A DNA stretch of 64,000 nt from Ceratodon purpureus. Taxonomy: Eukaryota; Streptophyta; Bryopsida; Pseudoditrichales; Ditrichaceae. Location of the stretch: NCBI GenBank assembly GCA_014871385.1, contig CM026426.1:108398565-108462564 (forward strand), in the 5' to 3' direction. Below are positions 56,583 through 64,000 of the stretch, piece after piece. Numbering within the stretch: position 1 is the first letter of the stretch; every line of letters starts with the position of its first letter. Below the pieces are notes generated by a model. That model did no database searches, was not told the DNA's origin, and saw nothing but the letters and a program-made list of their open reading frames with translations. A program made the translations under genes and the position numbers.

Positions 56583-57349
56583 ATGGAGTCATCGAAGTTG
56601 CTGTCGCTCAAGAAGCAGGCAAGGGCGCGTTCCATGCTAATCCCAGAGTCCATGCTTGTGGGGGAATTAGCGCCGAAGGTCTACACCATGGCGAGGGTGA
56701 CGCCAGGCATGGTGGGCGTGGCGCTCTTCAGGGATCAGGTATGAGACTTCGGGGTTTAGGAGGGCTGGGTTTATGTGTGAGGGTTTAGGTCTTCTGTCGC
56801 TACATCTGTTAGCACTCGTCGATTTTGCTGATTTGATTTGGATTGCCCCGTTCCCCGTCGAAATGGATAGAAGACAAGGGTCGGATCTAAATTACGTAAG
56901 AGGGAGGGAAATGTGGGAATTCTCTGATAATGGGGGGGTTGGTGTGTGCGTGGGGGGTTATTTTGCAGCAGGTTGGGGACATCGACCACTCAGTCCCGGG
57001 AGTCGAGGCGGAATTGGTGACAGTAAAGAGGAGACCTGGGCGACCAAGGAAACAGGCAATTCCGGGAGCCCCTCAGGAGGGAGGAGTAGGGGAACCAGCA
57101 CAAGTAGAAGGAGAGAAGAAGGCGAGGGCACCAAGGAAGAAGAAGGGGGAATTGCCCGGGCCCTCAGAGGTGGGAGGGAGTGGAGCGGTGGCAGTTTTGG
57201 TACCAAGGGAGGTGCATGCGGAGAAGAAGGCACCCGCGACGAGAGGGAGAAAAAAAGGCGTTGCCGATGAAGGGGAGAATGGAGGCGAGGAGGTATTGGA
57301 GGGGGGCGAAGCACTGCTCTCTGGGGTTGTTGCGAACCAGGCCAAGTAA
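56583..57349 (+). CDS. AT-hook protein exons of the second piggyBac element
   Basis: Exon 1 (56583-56738) encodes MESSKLLSLKKQARARSMLI ... VALFRDQ and ends in phase 0 at CAG|GTATGAG. Exon 2 starts after TTTTGCAG (56968) with QVGDIDHSVPGVEAELV, contains an AT hook KRRPGRPRK and a second basic KKARAPRKKK, and runs to TAA at 57349. A further exon-like piece (57706-57903; TGTGCAG| then KSKAKPKKPKTW) ends in TAG. AT hooks bind the minor groove of AT-rich DNA. These exons may form the N-terminal part of the downstream transposase gene or a separate protein; the link is unresolved. Confidence 0.5.
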
Positions 57350-58585
57350 CGCCGTCGGAGAGGGAAGAATGTGAGCGTGGGTGAAGTTGGAGGGGAGGGG
57401 ATTGAGCAGGCTTCAACGAGGCTAGCGACAAAGCGGAGAAAGAAAGGCGAGCAAATGCCGACTACACAGGTGGACACAGTTGGGCTGGAAGAAATTCAGC
57501 ATCGGCCGGGACATGACAAAGGTGAGAGGGGTTCATACCTGGGCTTGTTTTTGAATAATTTGATGATAGGTGGAATTCGCTACTTGTTTCATTTGCCGTG
57601 GTGAATGAATTTGGTTTTTCGTCTTAATAGGTGCCTGTTTCTGGATACAATTTGCTAATATCTTGACCGCTGCTCTTTTGATGAATGTTGTGGGTAACTT
57701 GTGCAGGCCGAAGGGTACCCCGGCTAAGGAAGGAAGAGAAGGGCAAGTCGAAGGCCAAACCGAAGAAGCCGAAGACTTGGCTACCACCAACTAACATCAG
57801 ACCGACTGCGGCGGTGGGAGTAACGACACGAGCAAGGAGAACCTTAGAATTTGAGGAGCAGGAGAAGGAAGATGCCGATGCAGCCATTTGGAACGTGCTG
57901 TAGTGCTACCAGCCTAGCCAATCTCAGCAAACACTCGACAACATGGGTACTCGGAACTTGGTGTTTGATGAACACCAGTTTGAGGAGGTGGCGTGGACTG
58001 CCACTACACCGGTGACGAGGGGGGGTAGATCTGGAGGGGGGACCCCATGGGTCTCATCGAGTCGGAGAGTAGGATACGAGACCAGGTGGAGGAGATTGGG
58101 ATGTTGCTCGTGCGGGGTGGCCTGTTCTCATACCGAACAGGTTCATCTCCGAGTATTCTTTTCATACAATGGACACGCCATCTTGAACATGGGGAGATGT
58201 CGTTGCAGAGTATGAAGATGTCGAAACGAAGACGGCAATGGTGGTGGTTGAGTTGGGCGGTTCACTGGGCTCCATGCATTTCCCCGCATGTGACGTTCGC
58301 ATGGCGAACGGGAAGGATATGCGGGCGCAAGGGAGCGAGGGTGGTCACGGCTATGGCTGGGCCAAGCGCCGACAAAACTTGGGAGCGCAGGGGGTGAATC
58401 ACGCGGGCTATGGATCAGGGGCTGGGGTCGGGAATGGAGTGGGCGGGGATTCAGAAGGGATGGCCGACAACGGCTCAGCGAGAGAGCGGTGGGCGACACA
58501 GCCAGTCGAGGAGTACGTGATGCCCGAGGTTGTCGAGGCGGCAGAGGGAACCTAGGACTCAACAGCGCGCACCGTTTTCCCACAA

Positions 58586-59402
58586 GTGAGCAAAACTCTC
58601 CCTGAATACATGCTGTGGGATGAGAATGACGGATTCATGGGTGATTGTGGGGCAGCGCAGCAGTGCGAGGCCGCAGCCTCATCCGGTGAGGAGTGGATTC
58701 CTGCCTTCGAAGACGACCTTGGCAGTGACGAAGAGTTCCCGGCGGATTATGTCCCGGCCCGACCTCCTCAATCCCGGGACTTCCTGGAGTGGTGCCAAAG
58801 TGCTTACTCTTTCCTTCCGGGGCACATGGAATTGCACCAACTGCAGGCTTGGTACAGAGCTCAATCGTGGAACGAAGACAAGGTGTCGTTGCTTGGGAGC
58901 AGGGACAACTTTTGTGGCCCGAAGCCTGGGTACCGTCGAGGAGGAGAAAGGGTGCCAGGAGTTACTGAGGTGATCGATTTATACTGGACTCCCGAGACGC
59001 TGCGAAGGATAGTGGTGGAGACGAATCGCTATGCACGAGAGGGCAGCGGAATAGCGAGCGATTCAAGGACCAAAGGGGGGCCACGGTGGAAGGACGTTAC
59101 TGTGTTGGAGCTACGGGCATGGCTGGGTGTTTGTATCCTCATGGGCGTGAAGAGATTGCCCGCGATTCAGCATTACTGGCTGCGAGGAGAAGGTTTCATC
59201 TACTGTAATCTAATCTCCAGCGTCATGAGCCTAGCCAGGGGGTTGGAGCTGCTTCGGTGTTTGCATCTTGTAGACAACCAGGAGGTAGTTAGGGACGTAG
59301 GTTCCCCACGGTTTGACAGAATTGCAAAGACGCGATGGGTGATAGAAAACTTCGTGGAGGTGTCTAAGGAGATTAACAACCTAGAACGCGAGATCACAGT
59401 CG
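58586..59402 (+). pseudogene. piggyBac transposase, N-terminal two thirds only
   Basis: Continuous frame with an acidic leader (EEWIPAFEDDLGSDEEF), then the DDE_Tnp_1_7 N-terminal region: VIDLYWTPETLRRIVVETNR, ELRAWLGVCILMGVKRLP, HYWLRGEGFIYCNLISSVMS, LLRCLHLVDN, IAKTRWVIENF, and LEREITVD, which corresponds to LTVDET in the intact copy. The usual continuation (ETMIRYKG) is absent; instead the frame enters an unrelated CpG-rich sequence. The second and third catalytic Asp residues are therefore missing. No initiating ATG near 58586 (it opens with GTG), so an upstream exon is expected. Confidence 0.78.
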
Positions 59403-59994
59403 ACGTATGCTTTCTATTCGGTCGCGACGTGACCCTCTCGCGTCATAATGTCGGGACGTCACGACGGTTTACAGTCACGACCGGACGTCCCATTCGGTCT
59501 TTATCGCAACGGCCCGAATATTTACAGCAACATTTTCACTTTTACATTTCCGCCCCGGCGACACCTCGGACAGTCGATGCTCACCTCTGCGATAAAAGTG
59601 GTCTGATACTGGTGGGCCCCAGTACCAGTCCGCTTCATCCGCGCCACCGTGTACGATCCGATACCCAGTCCGATGTCCGATCTGACATCCGCTTTCCGCC
59701 GGATCGATGCCCCGTGGTCCGACGGGCTAACGTGATCTCGTCCGCATTCCGGCATCCCTCAATGCGCTTATCCGCCATCCGATTGCTGTCGGCTCCGATG
59801 AAGTCCGCCACGTTCTCCTGCACTCCTCGTCGTCGGACCCATGTTCGGCCACTATCCTGACATCGTACCTTCGACTGCCAAGTTCCGACCTGAGTTCGGG
59901 TCCGACGCATATCGAATCTCGATGTCCGGCAACATATCCCGGTTCGCCTCCCATCAAATGGACTGGCGTACTATGCTACGCCTGCTTTATCTTC

Positions 59995-60378
59995 ATGGTC
60001 GTTCTAGGAATCGGTGCATTATCTTCCACTTCGCATAGCGGCAACGGCTCGTTGAAACGTGACACTTTGAATGCATTTCAGCGATGGCTCACAGTGCTCG
60101 GATTCGAGGGAGTCCTATCGCCTTGTTCGGGCCAGCCCAGTTTAGGAACGATTCTAAACTTTAGCGACGATGAAGAGTATTTGGCGATCGTGGAGATGGG
60201 GACGAGAGTCAGGCCGAGTTTCTTACCTGCCATCCCGGGAGACGTCTCGGAGGGCATCATCTGGAAGATGTTGATGGTCGAGGACGACGAAATCAAGAAC
60301 TACAGAACATGCACTGTCCTCCGTTGTGTTTGCAGGGGGTGGAGGAACTTTGTGGATATTCAGCCACGTTGGTATTAG
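59995..60378 (+). CDS. F-box-like protein (127 aa)
   Basis: ATG at 59995, TAG at 60378. The C-terminal 50 residues fit the F-box pattern: FLPAIPGDVSEGIIWKMLM, a short acidic loop, then LRCVCRGWRNFVDIQPRWY (LP...VCRxWRxxV...P.W). F-box proteins bring substrates to SCF ubiquitin ligases through SKP1. Here the box is at the end of the ORF with no recognition repeats after it, so the gene is probably a first exon or truncated. The N-terminal half has no recognised domain. It lies in the CpG-rich insertion and may be a captured host exon. Confidence 0.5.
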   Translation: MVVLGIGALSSTSHSGNGSLKRDTLNAFQRWLTVLGFEGVLSPCSGQPSLGTILNFSDDEEYLAIVEMGTRVRPSFLPAIPGDVSEGIIWKMLMVEDDEIKNYRTCTVLRCVCRGWRNFVDIQPRWY

Positions 60379-60384
60379 AGCCGA

Positions 60385-61123
60385 CTTGCATTCAACCTAC
60401 GGCCTTATATGGATTCTGAAGACGAGTCCTAGGATATTGTTCGTTGAAACACTAAGGTGTAGGGTACCGAACATCGCAGTTTAGTACATCAAGACCTGGA
60501 AGGCTTAGGGTTTAGCGTAGTTGCAGGTCTGCAATGGTCGGATTGGTGTCGACCATTGTCCGGCACCTATCGGACAACGGGTCGGACACTGCATTGCAGC
60601 CGAATAAGGGTGGTTTATAATGATATCGAATCCTTAAGTATTGGAATCATGAAACTTTAATTGTTAAAGCATTGATGATACTGTAATCATAATTGTACAT
60701 GCGTGGTCACTAATAAGTTCATAATGCCAATACATGTCCGGGGGCGACTATCAATTCTGTTCTCGAGTGATACTGGTGTGATAGGGTGTATTATGAATGA
60801 TATCATAATCCCTAGACGTATCGAGCGTGTTACGTTTTATGATTATACCGTCGGCCCTGTTATAACTGCGTGTACGTCTGTTCGCAATTTGGGATTGATT
60901 TCATAATCCAAAATCTAGGTGGATTAACAGTTTTATTGCAACTGAGAGGGAAAATTAAATGCTCATTTGGAACTATGATGATCATCGCCTCCCTTCTTCT
61001 ATGTGTTGAGCGCCGTTGGTAATGCAACACCATTGCGGAAAACGTTTTTCCTGGGTGTTGTAGCGTTGTCTATTCTCCGCACGCTGACCTGCACCAACCT
61101 CAACTCATTTTGAGCCGTGCCCG
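60385..61123. other. Spacer in the CpG-rich insertion
   Basis: No supported gene. Contains two short CGGAC/GTCCG clusters at 60540-60590 and AT-rich DNA after 60600. Confidence 0.4.
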
Positions 61124-61963
61124 ATGGCTTGCTCGCACGAGTGCCCGCCATCTTGTATGGAAGGGAGTAGCCGGTGCCTAAGCGAGTTTCTCCGATCGGA
61201 CTACGAATCCGCGGATTTGCCAGTGTGGGCTGATGCAGCGAGGAGAAGGAGAGGGGAGTATCAACATGCGAGAGATGTGCCGAGATCCAAGGAATGTCTA
61301 CGGACTTGGCTCGAATCCGTCGACGCGTTTCAGGAAGAGTATCGCCTCTTGTGTCCCGACTTCTCCGCCGTGCGCCTCATGGAGACCCGCCTGTGGGCGT
61401 CGAACTGGGACCCAGTCGCAGTGTTGCAGTTCCAGTCCGTGGCGCACTGCACAGGCATCATGCATCCGATACGCGTGCGCATTCCAGCGGAACGGGTGGT
61501 GCAAAGTGGGGTCCGGGGGGAGGAGGGGGGTCGGAAGATCGTGCGGACACGGACTGGGGGTCCATCGAGCGATCGAGTGCGTGAGGGGTGTGCATGCGCG
61601 CATGCCCGATGGTGGAGGGCTGGAAGTCGGACGAGGACGACGCCACTCCGCCGGGATAGAATCAGAGGAGTTGGCCAGGTTTCATTGCAGATGGAAGCGG
61701 GAGACGCTGCGCTGGAATCTCGTAGATCCATAAGGGCGGATGCAGATTCCCCTAATGCGACACGCGAATCGTTCGGTGATGCTAAGAAGCATAAGGTGGA
61801 CGAGGAGGAAGACGACTCGGAGCATGAAAGTGACGAGACTCGCGAGATGACGGACGACGAGTTCCAACGGTATTGCTGGAGAACGATGCCTTATCTCGGT
61901 GAGATGTCCAATATTGTGAATAAACAGGAGGGTTTTTCGCAGGGTTTTTGGGAAAACGCTTGA
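61124..61963 (+). CDS. Unknown protein (279 aa)
   Basis: ATG at 61124, TGA at 61963. N-terminus MACSHECPPSCMEGSSRC is Cys-rich; residues 40-110 look globular (CLRTWLESVDAFQEEYRLLC, RLWASNWDPVAVLQFQSVAH). The middle is Arg-rich and probably disordered. The C-terminus is acidic with a KKHKVDEEEDDSEHES nuclear-signal-like stretch, then DDEFQRYCWRTMPYLGEMSN. No family recognised. A GT-AG intron in the Arg/Gly-rich middle (about 61500-61690) is possible. It follows the F-box ORF in the same orientation. Confidence 0.42.
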   Translation: MACSHECPPSCMEGSSRCLSEFLRSDYESADLPVWADAARRRRGEYQHARDVPRSKECLRTWLESVDAFQEEYRLLCPDFSAVRLMETRLWASNWDPVAVLQFQSVAHCTGIMHPIRVRIPAERVVQSGVRGEEGGRKIVRTRTGGPSSDRVREGCACAHARWWRAGSRTRTTPLRRDRIRGVGQVSLQMEAGDAALESRRSIRADADSPNATRESFGDAKKHKVDEEEDDSEHESDETREMTDDEFQRYCWRTMPYLGEMSNIVNKQEGFSQGFWENA

Positions 61964-61969
61964 TTTTAA

Positions 61970-62339
61970 TAGACGAGTGTTGCCGCTGATAATGATTCTG
62001 CTCACTACCAATCTTGGAATGCTTAACTCTGGCCTTCTCTTTCTCTGACTATTTTATATTTGGGACGAGAATTTTCGTAAATTTTCGGCCTTACTATAAT
62101 ATTTATTCCCCGTTTATTATTATGCTGATCTTCCAATGATCAGAGTTTATTTATGTTTTATAAGGACGGAGCTATTCCGTACGTCCCCCGTAGTTTGATA
62201 TCTCCTTTCTGTTTCGGAAATATCCATCCAGTGCAGTTTCTAAGCACACATGCATCTTCCAACCTCTTATCTAATTGCCAATGCATTGCGTCGATAACGG
62301 AGATCCTCTGTGTTTAACCGAATACTATTTACTTCTGAA
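61970..62339. other. AT-rich convergent spacer
   Basis: No gene; separates the rightward unknown ORF from the leftward small ORF. Confidence 0.4.
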
Positions 62340-62798
62340 CTAGCTAGATTTCCTAGCTTGTTCGATGTCATTCTTTAGTTTCAGGTACTTGGATGGCCAA
62401 ATCGCCTCCAGTTCCTTGACGTTAGTCTTAGGCTTTGAAGTTTCGGTCTCTACGGATGCGGCTGGCCTCCCCCGCGTGTTCCTTCGTATCGGACCTATCG
62501 CGGTCGTAGCAGCGGTGGAATGCTTCCTTCCCTGTGCTGGGGATGACCTCCCATTACTACTTCCTCCGCGCTTCCCGTACTCATTGTTGTCCTTCCACTT
62601 GCATCCCTCGTTAGCTGGAATGCATAGACCTCCCCCCAATACTTGTACCTTGTCTACGCCGATGTCGTTGTCTCCACTGCCCGCTCCTGGAGCAGTTTCC
62701 TTATCACTGTCCCCAACGACTTCGTTCCTCTCGGGATTCCAAGAGAGCAAGAACTCTAATACCTCATCCTCTAGACTAGTGATGTCACAAGGATCCAT
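62340..62798 (-). CDS. Small charged unknown protein (152 aa)
   Basis: ATG at 62798, stop at 62340. Acidic N-terminus (MDPCDITSLEDEVLEFLLSW), Gly/Ser/Asn-rich middle, basic patch IRRNTRGRPAAS, and a C-terminal helix-like VKELEAIWPSKYLKLKNDIE. No domain recognised. Size, minus orientation and the acidic-to-basic pattern recall the small ORFs flanking the SWIM transposase at 23289 and 28298, but I see no clear sequence identity. Confidence 0.4.
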   Translation of the reverse strand: MDPCDITSLEDEVLEFLLSWNPERNEVVGDSDKETAPGAGSGDNDIGVDKVQVLGGGLCIPANEGCKWKDNNEYGKRGGSSNGRSSPAQGRKHSTAATTAIGPIRRNTRGRPAASVETETSKPKTNVKELEAIWPSKYLKLKNDIEQARKSS

Positions 62799-62889
62799 CT
62801 TGAAACTGGGGAGGACTCGTCTACAATAACTTGCGGACTAACTGCATTAAAAGGGACCCGTGTTATCGCACTTCCCGTTTATATATCAT

Positions 62890-63620
62890 CGCATACCTCG
62901 CGCACTATAGTCCGCCATTCGCCCTTTGTCGGACGACGCTGCCTCGGATTGAATCCGAACGTACGATGCCTGCTGCCCCTATCCGACCGTACCGGATCAC
63001 CATCCGCGCGAGACCGGACCGGCACAATTTCCTGCCAAAGGCCGGATGTGCGAGGTTCGTATTATCCGGCGCCGTTTTCACTGTCCAGACACAATCCGTG
63101 TGTCCGAAGTCGGATTACGTTTCGCAAAGTTCCGACCCCTGTCCTGTGCTCTAGAAGAACGACGGGATATTGTTTGATCGTCCATGTAATCAACTATGTC
63201 CGCCTTCGCCGCAGTCCTGCCCGGAGGTCGCGTCCGACCGATTCCAGAACGCGCACGTTCCGATCGGCGGACCACGTCCGAGCCTCTAATTCGTCGGGGT
63301 ACCTCGTCCATGTCCGATTGCGGAGTGACCACATTCCGCAAATCGATCGGATTTGAGGTAGTCCGCCCGTCCGTGGTTGATCCATCTCCGTACATGGGCC
63401 AATCTCACGGAGTGCGAACCACCTCCGCGATGTCAGCACACAAGTGCCATATATATGCAGATCATGACCATCTTTTTCCTACAACGCGGACCAAAATTGA
63501 AACTGGTTACTGGACCGCCATCGATCCCGCCCTCGTCCGACCTCCTCCGCAACACCCGGAACAACGTCGCAACACCCGGAACAACTCCGCCATGTTCCGC
63601 TTCCTGGTCCCGGACACGCT
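62890..63620. repeat. TCCG-rich block
   Basis: Dense TCCGA, CCGGA and CCGAC words in both orientations, similar in composition to 59560-59980. Two adjacent copies of CAACACCCGGAACAAC lie at 63552-63585. Overlapping ORFs on both strands reflect composition. Confidence 0.5.
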
Positions 63621-63934
63621 CGGGGAGTGCCATAAAAGATGCGACTCACGACGATCTGTTCTCCCTTTCTTTGCATTGCGTGTCTCAGGACTTTGGGGTC
63701 TCGTCTGAGGTTCCTCTGCATGAGACCCAAGTGTGCTCGAGGGGTCAAGCATAGCCCACTGGAACGGACCGTCCGAACTCCATCGGAGATCTGGAACATA
63801 ATCAAGGCAAGTCCATCCCTCCACCCTCATTCAACGACGCTAGAAGTGCGTTGTCGGGTGCAATTTCTGTAATAGGTCCATCTCGCCTTAAATAGTGCGT
63901 TCACCCTCTAGATTCTTGCTTTCTGTCGCAGGCA

Positions 63935-64000
63935 TGCCGCGAAGAGTAGAGGCGTGGGATCTGTGGTGGCAAGACTTGGGCGTGGTGGGTGCGAGGCCTC
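63935..64000 (+). CDS. Possible start of an ORF running off the window
   Basis: ATG at 63935, just after an acceptor-like TTCTGTCGCAG, opens MPRRVEAWDLWWQDLGVVGA and is still open at the window edge. Too short to assign. Confidence 0.22.

Larger units (their letters stand above)
55679..59403 (+). mobile_element. Second piggyBac element, truncated on the right
   Basis: Begins after TTAA (55675-55678) with CCCCTAAAGC, matching the left end of the first piggyBac (CCCCTAAACG), followed by a 7-bp-arm palindrome GCAGCCC-CATAT-GGGCTGC at 55694-55712, the counterpart of the palindrome inside the first element. It carries AT-hook-coding exons and a piggyBac transposase that stops at its first catalytic Asp, where foreign sequence begins (about 59403). 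The right end is not in view. Confidence 0.7.
59404..64000. mobile_element. CpG- and TCCGA-rich insertion of unknown type (right end outside window)
   Basis: Sequence changes abruptly at about 59403, inside a transposase codon series, from ordinary coding DNA to CpG-rich DNA dense in TCCGA/TCGGA/CCGGA pentamers (59560-59980 and 62890-63620), with more normal AT content at 60380-61080 and 61960-62340 between. It carries an F-box-like ORF, an unknown 279-aa ORF and a small minus-strand ORF. No LTR, inverted repeat or polymerase gene was recognised, so the class is open. Confidence 0.5.

Overview
The window is nuclear DNA of a plant-lineage (streptophyte) eukaryote. Evidence: GT-AG introns, a plastid-type NFU iron-sulfur scaffold fragment, an F-box ORF, and plant-style transposons (Ty1/copia, a TR-GAG LTR element, piggyBac, CACTA, a PIF/Harbinger-like foldback, a tRNA-derived SINE, a MULE/SWIM-type transposase). 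A bryophyte or another large-genome non-seed streptophyte is my best guess, from recalled protein similarity only. Nothing looks bacterial in origin except the ParB-like and N6/N4-methylase-like domains of one intron-rich gene.

Layout. 1-1.7 kb: AT-rich, no gene. 1.70-7.52 kb: complete minus-strand LTR retroelement (ACTTG target duplication, PBS, PPT) carrying only gag and a degenerate protease. 7.5-9 kb: local repeats and one exon copied from a p115/Uso1-type tether gene. 8.98-29.66 kb: region bounded by long inverted repeats facing each other, interpreted as one 20.7-kb giant transposon. It holds a short unknown ORF, a 12-exon ParB-like/DNA-methylase-like gene with RNA polymerase II CTD-like heptads, a 6.7-kb palindromic satellite (about 33 x 201 bp), an acidic first exon, a MULE-like SWIM-finger transposase, and two small basic minus-strand ORFs. 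30.1-32.5 kb: coiled-coil/RING gene with one in-frame stop. 33.4-35.2 kb: inverted-repeat element with a SINE inside and a minisatellite. 35.3-38.8 kb: minus-strand transposase-like pseudogene of a family I cannot name.

39.5-52.5 kb: one decayed copia element split twice. A 6.6-kb piggyBac with an intact catalytic domain sits at a TTAA inside the reverse transcriptase, and a 2.4-kb non-autonomous CACTA element sits inside the YVDD catalytic motif. Both insertions can be resolved to the base. 52.49 kb onward: a probable CACTA left end, a foldback element, a chimera of NFU and lipase gene fragments, and a second piggyBac (from 55.68 kb) whose transposase is cut at its first catalytic Asp by a CpG/TCCGA-rich insertion. 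That insertion runs off the window at 64 kb and carries an F-box ORF and two unknown ORFs.

Most of the window is nested mobile DNA. The most unusual part is the giant-element candidate, which pairs a ParB/methylase-like protein with an array of palindromic sites. Exon joins were inferred by eye from splice signals and reading phase; family names come from recognised motifs, and no database search was possible.
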